Source: Agrobacterium rosae (lineage in GTDB: Bacteria; Pseudomonadota; Alphaproteobacteria; Rhizobiales; Rhizobiaceae). From it: a DNA stretch of 64,000 nucleotides. The stretch's first letter is position 1; the number at the start of each line of letters is the position of its first letter. The translations under genes were made by a program, and so were the position numbers. Below, piece after piece: positions 19,824-28,388 of the stretch. A model generated the notes under the pieces. That model made no database searches. It saw only the letters and a list, made by a program, of their open reading frames with translations, and had not been told where the DNA came from. The stretch spans positions 70,626-134,625 of the forward strand of contig NZ_NXEJ01000006.1 in the NCBI RefSeq assembly GCF_002915175.1, in the 5' to 3' direction.

Positions 19824-21263
19824 ATGTCGCAAACCATAGAGTTTCTAAAGCCGCGCGCATCCGTTCTCGCCAGCCGAGATAGAATCGTGGCTGATCTTGC
19901 CGATCTTCTACCGCCGGAATGTCTGGTGCATGAAGCGCGAGAGCTCGTTCCGTTCGAAACGGATGCCTTCGTCTCCTACCGAAGACTGCCTCTGGCTGTC
20001 GCCTTGCCGAAAACGACGGCGCAGGTTGCTGCTGTCATGAAGTATTGTCATCGCTACGGCATTCCCATCGTGCCGCGCGGTGCAGGCACGTCGCTGTCCG
20101 GTGGAGCGATACCGCAGGAAGATGCCGTTGTGATCGGTCTCTCCAAAATGTCGGAAATCCTCGAGCTGGACTTCTTCAACCGCACCGCGACCGTGCAGGC
20201 GGGCGTCACCAATCTGTCGATTTCCGATGTCGCAGGCCCGCAGGGTTTCTTTTACGCGCCTGATCCCAGTTCCCAACTGGCCTGCACCATCGGCGGCAAT
20301 ATCGGCATGAATTCCGGCGGCGCGCATTGTCTGAAATACGGCGTAACCACCAACAATCTGCTCGGCGTGAAAATGGTGCTGGTGGATGGCACGGTGCTGG
20401 AACTGGGTGGCAAGCATCTGGATGCCAGCGGCTACGATCTGCTCGGCCTCGTCTGCGGTTCAGAGGGCCAACTCGGCATCGTGACGGAAGCGACGGTGCG
20501 GCTGATTGCAAAGCCGGAAGGCGCACGGCCGGTTTTGTTTGGGTTCGAAACGTCCGAGGAGGCGGGTTCCTGCGTGGCTGATATCATCGGTTCGGGCATC
20601 ATTCCCGTGGCCATCGAATTCATGGATAAACCGGCCATCGAAATCTGCGAGGCCTTCGCCAAGGCCGGGTATCCGCTGGATGTCGGCGCGCTGCTGATTG
20701 TCGAAGTTGAGGGATCGGAAGACGAGATGGACGCCATGCTGGCGGATATCGTTGCCATCGCCCGCAAACACGGCGTCAAGAAAGTGCGCGAATGCCAATC
20801 TGCCATGGAAGCCGCCGCCATCTGGAAAGGCCGCAAATCCGCCTTCGGTGCGACGGGCCGCATCTCCGATTATATCTGTATGGATGGCACGGTGCCGCTC
20901 AGCCAGCTTTCCTATGTGCTGCAAAAGACGGGCGAAATTGTCGATAGTCTCGGCCTTCGCGTCGCCAATGTCTTCCACGCGGGCGATGGCAATATGCATC
21001 CGCTCATTCTTTTCAACGCCAACGACCCGGAAGAAGCCGCAAAAGCAGAAGAGGCGGGCAATCAAATCCTGCGTCTCTGCGTCGATGCGGGCGGCTGTCT
21101 CACCGGAGAGCATGGCGTCGGCATCGAAAAACGCGACCTGATGCGGCATCAATATTCTGACGCCGATCTGGCGCAGCAAATGGCGGTGCGCTCTGCCTTC
21201 GATGAGGGCTGGATATTGAACCCTTCCAAAGTCTTCCCGCTGGATGGGCGGCCTGGGTCATGA
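19824..21263 (+). CDS. glcD: Glycolate oxidase FAD-linked subunit GlcD
   Basis: 479 residues. FAD-binding subunit that oxidises glycolate to glyoxylate with GlcE and GlcF at the membrane. PRGAGTSLSGGAIP is the FAD pyrophosphate motif, with PDPSSQLACTIGGNIGMNSGG following, and the C-terminus has HAGDGNMHPLILF and TGEHGVGIEK, the cap-domain signature of FAD-linked hydroxyacid dehydrogenases. A GGAG lies just before the ATG. Overlaps glcE by 4 bases (ATGA), indicating translational coupling. Confidence 0.93.
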   Translation: MSQTIEFLKPRASVLASRDRIVADLADLLPPECLVHEARELVPFETDAFVSYRRLPLAVALPKTTAQVAAVMKYCHRYGIPIVPRGAGTSLSGGAIPQEDAVVIGLSKMSEILELDFFNRTATVQAGVTNLSISDVAGPQGFFYAPDPSSQLACTIGGNIGMNSGGAHCLKYGVTTNNLLGVKMVLVDGTVLELGGKHLDASGYDLLGLVCGSEGQLGIVTEATVRLIAKPEGARPVLFGFETSEEAGSCVADIIGSGIIPVAIEFMDKPAIEICEAFAKAGYPLDVGALLIVEVEGSEDEMDAMLADIVAIARKHGVKKVRECQSAMEAAAIWKGRKSAFGATGRISDYICMDGTVPLSQLSYVLQKTGEIVDSLGLRVANVFHAGDGNMHPLILFNANDPEEAAKAEEAGNQILRLCVDAGGCLTGEHGVGIEKRDLMRHQYSDADLAQQMAVRSAFDEGWILNPSKVFPLDGRPGS

Positions 21264-22468
21264 GAGACATGCTTCTGCCCACTGGTGAAACCGAAGCTGC
21301 CGATATCATCCGCGACCATGCGGAGGCCCGCCGGGCGTTGGCGATCTTTGGCGGAAACACACGCTCTGGCTTCGGCAACCGCGTCGGGGCCGAGGCGTCG
21401 CTGTCATCGCGAGCGATCACCGGCATCGTCGCCTATAATCCCGCCGAAATGGTTATGACCGTCAAAGCCGGAACGCCGGTGGCGGAGGTTGAAGCAGCAT
21501 TGTCATCTGCCAATCAGATGATGTGCTTCGAGCCCATGGACCACCGCGCCGTGATGGGCACGGCAGGAGAGCCGACCATCGGCGGTATCTTTGCTGCCAA
21601 TGTGTCCGGCCCGCGCCGTTATGTGGCGGGTGCGGCGCGCGATAGCCTTCTCGGCATCCGCTTCGTCAATGGTCAGGGAGAGCCGATCAAGGTAGGCGGG
21701 CGGGTGATGAAGAATGTCACCGGGCTCGATCTGGTAAAACTGCTGGCGGGCTCTTACGGAACGCTCGGCTTCCTGACGGAAGTTACCTTCCGTGTCCTGC
21801 CGGTGCCGCCTGCGCAGACCACGCTCGTCATATCCGGCCTCGAAGACGAAGCCGCCACCCATGCCATGGCCGCCGCTATGGCAACCAGTGTCGAAGTCTC
21901 AGGTGCCGCGCATCTGCCGGAGAGTGTCAAGTCACGCTTCCTGAGCGGATCACTGCCGGATGGCGCGGCAACGGTGTTGCGGCTGGAGGGGCTTGGTGCT
22001 TCGGTCGAGGCGCGGTCGCAGAAATTGCAGACCATCCTATCTCGGCTCGGGCATTCGGTGTTTCTTGGTGAGGACGACAGCAAGACACTATGGCGGGAGA
22101 TCCGCGATGTGACGCCCTACGCCGCCAATCCAGCCAAACCGCTCTGGCGCGTGTCCGTTGCACCCTCGCAAGGCCACAAGCTGGTGGCGGCGCTGCGGCT
22201 GGAAGCCGGTATCGATGCGTTTTATGACTGGCAGGGCGGGTTGGTCTGGATGCAGATGGAACACGATCCAGAGGCGGATTTGATAAGCCGCCACATCAGA
22301 GCTTTGGGTGGTGGCCATTCGACTTTGATACGGGCGTTGCCTGCGTCTCGCTATGGCCTCGCAGGCTTCGAGCCACTTCTGATTGCTGAGCACGAACTTT
22401 CTAAGCGCATCAAGGCAAAGCTTGATCCGGCGGGGATTTTTAATCCGGGGAAGATGGGAATATCATGA
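21260..22468 (+). CDS. glcE: Glycolate oxidase subunit GlcE
   Basis: 402 residues. Second FAD-binding-like subunit of glycolate oxidase; contains the degenerate FAD motif FGGNTRSGFG, GTAGEPTIGGIFAANVSGPRR and GRVMKNVTGLDLVKLLAGSYGTLG. The C-terminal ending AKLDPAGIFNPGKMG is typical. Starts inside the glcD stop. Immediately downstream is a 155-base palindromic repeat rather than the close spacing usual for glcE-glcF. Confidence 0.92.
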   Translation: MRDMLLPTGETEAADIIRDHAEARRALAIFGGNTRSGFGNRVGAEASLSSRAITGIVAYNPAEMVMTVKAGTPVAEVEAALSSANQMMCFEPMDHRAVMGTAGEPTIGGIFAANVSGPRRYVAGAARDSLLGIRFVNGQGEPIKVGGRVMKNVTGLDLVKLLAGSYGTLGFLTEVTFRVLPVPPAQTTLVISGLEDEAATHAMAAAMATSVEVSGAAHLPESVKSRFLSGSLPDGAATVLRLEGLGASVEARSQKLQTILSRLGHSVFLGEDDSKTLWREIRDVTPYAANPAKPLWRVSVAPSQGHKLVAALRLEAGIDAFYDWQGGLVWMQMEHDPEADLISRHIRALGGGHSTLIRALPASRYGLAGFEPLLIAEHELSKRIKAKLDPAGIFNPGKMGIS

Positions 22469-22486
22469 TGGTCGAATTCGCGGCTC

Positions 22487-22641
22487 ACCCCCCTCTGTCC
22501 TGCCGGACATCTCCCCCACAAGGAGGGAGATCGATTTGCGGTGACCTCCCGCCCATCTCTGACGTCGAAATTGAAGCGATGTTCGTACGCCCAGCCGATC
22601 TCCCCACCTGTGGGGGAGATGTCCGGCAGGACAGAGGGGGG
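22487..22641. repeat. Palindromic intergenic repeat, copy 2 (RIME-like), between glcE and glcF
   Basis: 155 bases. Arms match copy 1 in the same orientation (accccccctctg... and its reverse complement), while the roughly 65-base centre differs. It fills almost the whole glcE-glcF gap, so a transcript of the operon would carry a long hairpin 35 bases ahead of the glcF start codon. Confidence 0.85.
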
Positions 22642-22676
22642 CGCATCCGCACCTACGTCCAACGAGGCCTCCTCTA

Positions 22677-23984
22677 ATGCAAACCTCCTTTACCCCCCAG
22701 CAACTTGCCGATCCCAACGTCGCAGAATCCGAAAAAATCCTGCGCAAATGTGTGCATTGCGGTTTTTGCACGGCGACCTGTCCTACTTATGTGACACTGG
22801 GCAACGAGTTGGATAGCCCGCGCGGACGCATCTATCTCATCAAGGACATGCTGGAAAACGACCGCCCGGCGGACGCCCAAGTGGTAACGCATATCGACCG
22901 CTGTCTGTCTTGTCTTGCTTGCGTAACCACCTGTCCCTCCGGCGTGGACTACATGCATCTGGTCGATCACGCCCGTATCCACATCGAAAAGACCTACCAG
23001 CGGCCCATCATGGACCGCCTCATCCGCAGCCTTCTGGCCTCTGTGCTGCCGTACCCGAACCGGTTTCGCCTGGCACTCAAGCTCGCTCGCCTTGGCCAAC
23101 CCTTTACAGGATTGTTTCGCAAGACCAAAGCGCTGAGACCTTTGGCATCGATGCTCGATCTGGCCCCGAAAACCACTCCTGCACCGTCGGCTTTCGCAAA
23201 TCCCGGCACCCAAGCCCCGCAAGTAGAAAAGCGTGGTCGGGTCGCCATTCTCACCGGCTGCGCCCAACCGGTGCTCGACCCTGATATTAACGACGCGACC
23301 ATCCGGCTTTTGACCCGCCTTGGCGTCGAGGTGGTGTTGCCGGAAGGAGAGGGCTGTTGCGGCGCGCTGGTGCATCATATGGGCCGGGAAGAGCAGGCGC
23401 TGGCCTCGGCGCGGCGCAATGTCGATGTGTGGATGCGCGAGATCGAACGTGGTGGCCTGGATGCCATCATCATCACCGCATCGGGCTGCGGCACCACTAT
23501 CAAGGACTATGGCCACATGCTGCGGCTGGATGCAGCCTATGCAGACAAGGCGCAAAAGGTCTCAGCGCTGGCCAAGGATATAACCGAATATCTCGTCGGT
23601 CTCGACCTGCCGCCGCTGGAGCGAAACGGCCTGACGGTTGCATATCATTCCGCCTGCTCTATGCAGCATGGCCAGAAGATTACGGCGGCACCAAAACTGC
23701 TGCTGAAAGCGGCAGGCTTCACCGTGCGTGATCCAGCAGAGGGGCATCTCTGTTGCGGTTCGGCTGGAACCTACAATATTCTTCAGCCTGAAATATCGGA
23801 CGAACTGAAAGCGCGGAAGGTGAGGAATATCGAGGCGACGAAGGCCGATATCATCGCCACCGGCAATATAGGCTGCATGACACAGATCGCGAGCGGCACC
23901 CAGATTCCCATTCTGCACACGGCGCAATTGCTGGAGTGGGCCTATGGCGGCAATAGACCGAACAAGATTGAAGCACTAAAATAA
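22677..23984 (+). CDS. glcF: Glycolate oxidase iron-sulfur subunit GlcF
   Basis: 435 residues. Two [4Fe-4S] ferredoxin motifs, CVHCGFCTATCP at residues 25-36 and CLSCLACVTTCP near residue 77, followed by two CCG domains: GCCGALVHHMG and HLCCGSAGTYN. It passes electrons from the GlcD flavin to the quinone pool. Third gene of the glcDEF operon and followed by a hairpin. An acceptable alternative would be a related lactate utilisation subunit, but the DEF order decides for glycolate. Confidence 0.94.
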   Translation: MQTSFTPQQLADPNVAESEKILRKCVHCGFCTATCPTYVTLGNELDSPRGRIYLIKDMLENDRPADAQVVTHIDRCLSCLACVTTCPSGVDYMHLVDHARIHIEKTYQRPIMDRLIRSLLASVLPYPNRFRLALKLARLGQPFTGLFRKTKALRPLASMLDLAPKTTPAPSAFANPGTQAPQVEKRGRVAILTGCAQPVLDPDINDATIRLLTRLGVEVVLPEGEGCCGALVHHMGREEQALASARRNVDVWMREIERGGLDAIIITASGCGTTIKDYGHMLRLDAAYADKAQKVSALAKDITEYLVGLDLPPLERNGLTVAYHSACSMQHGQKITAAPKLLLKAAGFTVRDPAEGHLCCGSAGTYNILQPEISDELKARKVRNIEATKADIIATGNIGCMTQIASGTQIPILHTAQLLEWAYGGNRPNKIEALK

Positions 23985-23987
23985 AAA

Positions 23988-24012
23988 ACGGGCGGTTTGA
24001 CCCGCCCGTTCT
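23988..24012 (+). terminator. Terminator after glcF
   Basis: 8-bp GC-rich stem (23988-23995 with 24002-24009) with a 6-base loop, starting 4 bases after the glcF stop and followed by a short T-rich stretch. Confidence 0.75.
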
Positions 24013-24164
24013 TTAATATCCGGCTTGCAGCTGGAAAGCGCTTCCGGCCCTTGACGTCCCCCGCCAAAGTTTATGCGCGGAATTTAACGCATTCCTGCCA
24101 TCCGGCAAGCACGTTTAGTTCATTTCACAACTCTTCGACGCGAAGAATGACTTGAGCGTTGCTA

Positions 24165-24875
24165 TCAGATCACAATCACGCGGGTGCCGACATTTACGCG
24201 CTCGTAAAGATCGGTCACATCTTCATTGCGCATGCGGATGCAGCCTGACGAGTTGTTGCTGCCGATGGTCCACGGCTGGTTGGTGCCGTGAATGCGGTAA
24301 AGCGTGGAGCCAAGATACATGGCGCGCGCGCCCATGGGGTTCTGCGGGCCACCCTCCATGAAGGCTGGCAGGTAATGACCCTTGGCGGCTTCGCGGGTGA
24401 TCATTTCCTGCGGCGGCGTCCAGCTTGGCCATTCGTTTTTGCGGGTGATCTTGTGCGTACCGGCCCATTCGAAGCCCGGCTTGCCAACGCCCACGCCGTA
24501 ACGCCGGGCTTTTCCATCCGCCATGACGAGATAAAGAAAGCGGTTGGGCGTATCGATGACGATGGTGCCGGGTGCTTCCTTGCCCTGGTACTGTACCATC
24601 TGCGGCAGGAATTGCGGGTCGATCCGCAGACGTGGCGCATTCGGCCTTGCAGCCACGGCCTGCGCACGCGGCTGCTGAAACAGCGACGGACGGACGGGGC
24701 GCTGCGGGTAAACGACCGGGCGAACCTGCGCACCGCCAAGCTGCATGACCCACGGGGCTGTCAAATCGGGGCTGACGACCACAGGCGGGCGCTCCCGGTA
24801 GCGATCATTGGCAAGCGCTGGCATTGACATGGCGGAGAGGATACTCAGCGCCAGAAAAACGGATTTCATCGACAT
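24165..24875 (-). CDS. L,D-transpeptidase (YkuD/ErfK family)
   Basis: 236 residues. A signal peptide (SVFLALSILSAMSMPALA) directs it to the periplasm, followed by a Pro/Arg-rich linker and a YkuD catalytic domain with HGTNQPW and the active-site SGCIRM Cys. These enzymes form 3-3 crosslinks in peptidoglycan or attach proteins to it; Rhizobiales have many and use them in polar growth. Which paralogue this is cannot be told here. A Met at codon 3 is an equally good start. Confidence 0.9.
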   Translation of the reverse strand: MSMKSVFLALSILSAMSMPALANDRYRERPPVVVSPDLTAPWVMQLGGAQVRPVVYPQRPVRPSLFQQPRAQAVAARPNAPRLRIDPQFLPQMVQYQGKEAPGTIVIDTPNRFLYLVMADGKARRYGVGVGKPGFEWAGTHKITRKNEWPSWTPPQEMITREAAKGHYLPAFMEGGPQNPMGARAMYLGSTLYRIHGTNQPWTIGSNNSSGCIRMRNEDVTDLYERVNVGTRVIVI

Positions 24876-25063
24876 CGGGTGGACTCTCTACATGACACCG
24901 GAAAATAATCACCACGTTCGCACCTCAGCGACAGCGAATGGTAAATGGCGCTTCATGAAAAGCCGCGATTTGGCCGAAACCTTTTAATAAGGTTAGCGTA
25001 CGGTTTTGAAACAAAGTGAATCAATGGTAATCACCGGCAGACGACGAAAAAGGCATTGTCTCC

Positions 25064-25693
25064 ATGACTGAAACCGGACTTTCGACGGGTGAAGACGGCG
25101 TTATCCGCTGTTCCTGGCAGCAGGGGCTGACGAACTACGCGCTATATCACGATGAGGAGTGGGGCCGTCCAGTCAAGGATGACACGCGCCTGTTCGAAAA
25201 GATTTGCCTCGAGGGCTTTCAATCCGGCCTCTCCTGGCTGACGGTACTGCGAAAGCGCGAGGCGTTTCGCGCTGCGTTCTGCGGCTTCGATTTCGACAAG
25301 GTGGCAGATTTCGATGAGGCGGATATAGAGCGCTGCGTCACGGATAAGGGTATTATCCGCCATCGCGGAAAGATCGTTTCCACCATTAACAATGCCCGAC
25401 GGGCCATTGAAATGCGCGATGAGTTTGGTTCGCTTGCTCGCTATTTCTGGAGTTTCGAGCCGAAGCCGGAAGAGCGCCCGCCCGTATTCGATTACGCAAC
25501 CCTGCGCGCAAACCCTATCACGCCCGCCTCCACGCGCCTGTCGAAAGACCTGAAAAAACGCGGCTGGACCTTTGTTGGCCCCACCACCGTTTACGCATTC
25601 ATGCAGGCCATGGGCATGGTCAACGACCACATTGAAGGTTGCCATTGCCGCTCGCGCATAGACACGCAAAGGCTGGAGTTTTCACGCCCGTGA
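25064..25693 (+). CDS. tag: DNA-3-methyladenine glycosylase I
   Basis: 209 residues. Removes 3-methyladenine from alkylated DNA in base excision repair. Zinc-ligand residues of Tag are visible: Cys in IRCSW, His in YHDEEWGRP, and the C-terminal HIEGCHCR. The helix-hairpin region with SGLSWLTVLRKREAFRAAF is also typical. Its last bases overlap the start of the next gene (GTGA), suggesting cotranscription. Confidence 0.94.
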   Translation: MTETGLSTGEDGVIRCSWQQGLTNYALYHDEEWGRPVKDDTRLFEKICLEGFQSGLSWLTVLRKREAFRAAFCGFDFDKVADFDEADIERCVTDKGIIRHRGKIVSTINNARRAIEMRDEFGSLARYFWSFEPKPEERPPVFDYATLRANPITPASTRLSKDLKKRGWTFVGPTTVYAFMQAMGMVNDHIEGCHCRSRIDTQRLEFSRP

Positions 25694-26133
25694 CCCGATT
25701 TTCACACATTCTTCTGGCGTCTCTTCTGACGGTATCGGTTGCCGCTCCCGCCCATGCGGAGCCCCGCAATGTCGATGGCATATGGCTGGACGATGGTGAA
25801 AGCCTGAAGTCAGCCGCGATGCCGGCATCCGGCCCGCTGGTCCTGAACGGCTGGACACGGCAGGGCCGGGGAGATGTCTACCGCCTCAAGGTCAAAGCTG
25901 GGGAAACGCTGAAGGTCACCCTCACCAGTCGTAGCGAATTCGTGGTGATGGCGATTTTTGACTTCGCCAAGCCGGATGACGATGCGATCTTTTTCAGCGA
26001 GGCGGGCAAGAACACGGCGGTGCTGACGCCTAAGGCGGATACGGAATGGCTGATCCGCCCCATCCTCGTGCTCAGCTCTTCACGCCGCGGCCTTGGCGCA
26101 AACTACACGGTCACGGTGGAGAGGCAGCCGTAA
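25690..26133 (+). CDS. Small exported protein of unknown function
   Basis: 147 residues from a GTG at 25690, overlapping the tag stop. I prefer this start because it gives a clean Sec signal peptide (TRFSHILLASLLTVSVAAP ending AHA); an upstream in-frame ATG (25639) lies within tag. The mature part resembles a beta-rich pre-peptidase C-terminal-like domain (GDVYRLKVKAGETLKVTL) but I cannot assign a family with certainty. Its stop codon lies within a 13-bp hairpin. Confidence 0.68.
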   Translation: MTRFSHILLASLLTVSVAAPAHAEPRNVDGIWLDDGESLKSAAMPASGPLVLNGWTRQGRGDVYRLKVKAGETLKVTLTSRSEFVVMAIFDFAKPDDDAIFFSEAGKNTAVLTPKADTEWLIRPILVLSSSRRGLGANYTVTVERQP

Positions 26134-26149
26134 GCCGCCTCTCCACCGT
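26113..26149. terminator. Hairpin spanning the end of the small exported-protein gene
   Basis: A perfect 13-bp stem (26113-26125 with 26137-26149) with an 11-base loop that contains the stop codon. It lies between convergent genes and could end transcription from both sides, though no long T-run follows. Confidence 0.65.
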
Positions 26150-26155
26150 CTCTCG

Positions 26156-26527
26156 TTAGTGGCCCTTGGATTTCAGCCAATCTTTCATCATGGCAATTTC
26201 CGCTTCCTGCGCCGCGATGACCTCTTGCGCGAGTTTGCGGATGCCCGGGTCCTTGCCATATTGCAATTCCACCTTCGCCATATCGATTGCGCCCTGATGA
26301 TGCGGGATCATGCCGCGCACGAAATCCACATCGGCATCGCCCGTGTACTCCATTGACATATCGCCATGCATCTTCTCGCTGGCTTCCATGAAGGCCTTGG
26401 TAGAAGCGCTTTCGGCCGCAGCATCCTTGGACATGTCGTGGCCCGCATGGCTGCCATCCTGCGCGTAAGCTGGCATCATTAAAGCGGTGAGAAGAGCTGC
26501 GGTGAGGGTCATGGTTTTGATAGGCAT
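26156..26527 (-). CDS. CopM/DUF305-family periplasmic copper-binding protein
   Basis: 123 residues. A signal peptide ([18 protein letters not shown]) is followed by the DUF305 four-helix domain with [20 protein letters not shown], and by Met/His-rich stretches ([15 protein letters not shown]). DUF305 members such as cyanobacterial CopM bind copper in the periplasm. Next to it on the same strand is another His/Met-rich exported protein. Metal specificity is inferred from residue content and family. Confidence 0.82.
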   Translation of the reverse strand: MPIKTMTLTAALLTALMMPAYAQDGSHAGHDMSKDAAAESASTKAFMEASEKMHGDMSMEYTGDADVDFVRGMIPHHQGAIDMAKVELQYGKDPGIRKLAQEVIAAQEAEIAMMKDWLKSKGH

Positions 26528-26582
26528 GGATTATCCTTCCTGTGTCTGACAGAATCTGTTCGTGAATGTCTGAATTTGCCTG

Positions 26583-26942
26583 TCAGGCACGGGGAGGAGG
26601 CAGCGGCGGCGGCGGAACATTACCGATGAAAACCCGCTGCAAGTCGGGCTTAGGATAAGCGTGTGGTGCGCGTCCTTTTTCGGCAAAACGTAGATCGGGG
26701 ATCAAAACAAGGCACGCCGCACAGAACGGCGCATGCGTCATGCTGCCCCGATGTGGGCACGGATCGCCTTTTTCGGCATTGTCAGACGAAGCCATCGGCA
26801 TGGCATGGTCGCCATGCTCCATCTCTGAAACATGCATTTTTACGGCGTTCACTGGCATCGACATGCTGAGCGCTGCCTGTGCGGGCATCGCGCTGTACAG
26901 CACGCAGGTCAAAAACATCAACATGTGAACGAAAGAGCGCAT
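26583..26942 (-). CDS. Exported His/Met/Cys-rich protein, DUF2946-like
   Basis: 119 residues from a Met at 26942, which begins a signal peptide (RSFVHMLMFLTCVLYSAMP). Upstream in-frame ATG at 27002 would overlap the next gene by 20 bases. The mature protein has MHVSEMEHGDHAMPM and a CPHRGSMTHAPFCAAC motif, metal-ligand-like as in DUF2946 proteins, and ends in a Pro-rich tail. Likely a metal-binding partner of the CopM-like neighbour; function not demonstrated. Confidence 0.65.
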   Translation of the reverse strand: MRSFVHMLMFLTCVLYSAMPAQAALSMSMPVNAVKMHVSEMEHGDHAMPMASSDNAEKGDPCPHRGSMTHAPFCAACLVLIPDLRFAEKGRAPHAYPKPDLQRVFIGNVPPPPLPPPRA

Positions 26943-26982
26943 GCACCAACTTAGCTGCTGAAAAGCGACAGGAAAATGGCGC

Positions 26983-27744
26983 TCAGGTGAGGTCGCTGGC
27001 AATCACTTTGTGGATGATCTGATAATCCCGGCTTTCCTCGCCAAAGGGCACGACCGGCCAGTCCCACTCTCTCGCGATTTTGGGCACCGTCAAGCCGTGC
27101 AACAAATCCTCTTTTTGATGTAGCGCGCCGTTTTTATCGATCACCTCGAACGCCGTGTCTGTCACGAGGCAGGCCTTGCAGGGCAGGCCGGAGAGGCTTT
27201 CGATATGGGCATGGATGAGGCGTGGCAATGTATTCTCCGGCATCGCATTTGCCGGTTCTTTCTCGAGCCGTTTGCGCACGCCGGTTCCGATCTGCGACAG
27301 CAGATTGGCGGAGATGACGAAGTCGAGATAAGGCACCTGCCGCAGGAAGTTTAGGGGTTCCAGCGGTTGGCCTGCTTGCAACTGGTCGTACCCGGACAGA
27401 TCGCGGCTGGAGAGCACAGTGCTTCTTGCGTGTCGCCAAAGCCCGGCGCGGACACTTGCAAGATGCACGAGATCCACCAAAACAACGGTATCGAAGGCCG
27501 CTGCCAATTGTTTCAACGGTACATCTCGCAAAAGGCCGGAACCGAGCACGACAGCGGTGCGGCGTTGCCGAAGTTTCGCAGCCGCAGTTAAAATGAACCG
27601 CTGGCTGTTCTCCTCATGCTCCGCCCAAGCCTGCCTACAACGGTTCGCCCGCGCCCAGAGATTGACGGAATAGCGGATGTAGGGGCGAAATTCCGGCGGT
27701 GTCTTGCGATATGTCGCGGCATAATTGATGGCTTCGAGGATCAT
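26983..27744 (-). CDS. Uncharacterised protein, possible Rossmann-fold methyltransferase-like
   Basis: 253 residues. I do not recognise a named family. RTAVVLGSGLLRDVPL looks like a Rossmann nucleotide-binding strand-loop-helix, and VVLVDLVHL is placed like the acidic strand of a SAM-binding fold. The C-terminal part is mixed alpha/beta with no membrane segment. It follows the toxin gene by 3 bases on the same strand and precedes the copper-type proteins, but nothing ties it to either. Confidence 0.6.
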   Translation of the reverse strand: MILEAINYAATYRKTPPEFRPYIRYSVNLWARANRCRQAWAEHEENSQRFILTAAAKLRQRRTAVVLGSGLLRDVPLKQLAAAFDTVVLVDLVHLASVRAGLWRHARSTVLSSRDLSGYDQLQAGQPLEPLNFLRQVPYLDFVISANLLSQIGTGVRKRLEKEPANAMPENTLPRLIHAHIESLSGLPCKACLVTDTAFEVIDKNGALHQKEDLLHGLTVPKIAREWDWPVVPFGEESRDYQIIHKVIASDLT

Positions 27745-27747
27745 GGT

Positions 27748-28017
27748 TCAGCGATAGACTTCTTTGCGATGGCCGATTTCGATGACGAGAACCACCAGCT
27801 TGTTATCCTGGATGTCGCAGAGAATGCGGTAATCACCAACGCGGTAGCGCCAGTAATTGCCGAGTTCGGAACCTTGCAGCGCCTGCCCGGTTCGGCGTGG
27901 ATTGCCGTCCATCGCAATGCGATCTGTCAGAAATGAAACGATGCGGGTTGCGTTAGTTTTCCCAAGCTTTTCGAGTTGCTTGAGAGGTTTTTCCTGAAAC
28001 TCAATTGTCCAGACCAA
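27748..28017 (-). CDS. RelE/ParE-family toxin
   Basis: 89 residues. Matches the RelE fold: WTIEFQEKPLKQLEKLGK, RRTGQALQGSELGNYWRYRVGDYRI and the C-terminal IGHRKEVYR. RelE toxins cleave mRNA on the ribosome. Its start overlaps the antitoxin gene end by 17 bases, the normal arrangement of a type II pair. Confidence 0.88.
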   Translation of the reverse strand: MVWTIEFQEKPLKQLEKLGKTNATRIVSFLTDRIAMDGNPRRTGQALQGSELGNYWRYRVGDYRILCDIQDNKLVVLVIEIGHRKEVYR

Positions 28018-28234
28018 GGCGGCGCTTCACTTCTTCCAGAGTGTAGTTGCGTTCGTTGTTCTCGCGTTGACGTCGCGTCGCCTCTTCCGCCAGATACAAA
28101 TCCTCCATATCTTCGATGTGCTTTTCAATGGCCTCGCGGATGTAATAGGCGGATGTGCGGCCCGTGCGCTCGGAGAGAGCTTTTAGGCGCTCGAAGGTTT
28201 CATCGGGCAGGCGGATGGCGGTCTGTTTGCTCAT
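28001..28234 (-). CDS. Ribbon-helix-helix antitoxin
   Basis: 77 residues. N-terminal ribbon-helix-helix DNA-binding segment (QTAIRLPDETFERLKALSE) and a charged C-terminal helix that would wrap the toxin. Upstream of and overlapping the RelE-type toxin gene. Such pairs repress their own promoter, which would lie in the 154-base gap before hisS. Confidence 0.88.
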   Translation of the reverse strand: MSKQTAIRLPDETFERLKALSERTGRTSAYYIREAIEKHIEDMEDLYLAEEATRRQRENNERNYTLEEVKRRLGLDN

Positions 28235-28388
28235 GGCTTAAGTCTCCCTGATGCGATTGGGATGCGTGTATCCCACATAGCATCGTTTCGTCAGCCGCGC
28301 CAGCAAAACCCACGCTGGCGGCCTTGCCGCACAGGGCTTCATCCTCTAATACACCGGCTTGATTTCAAGAGATAATTGGACTGGCATC

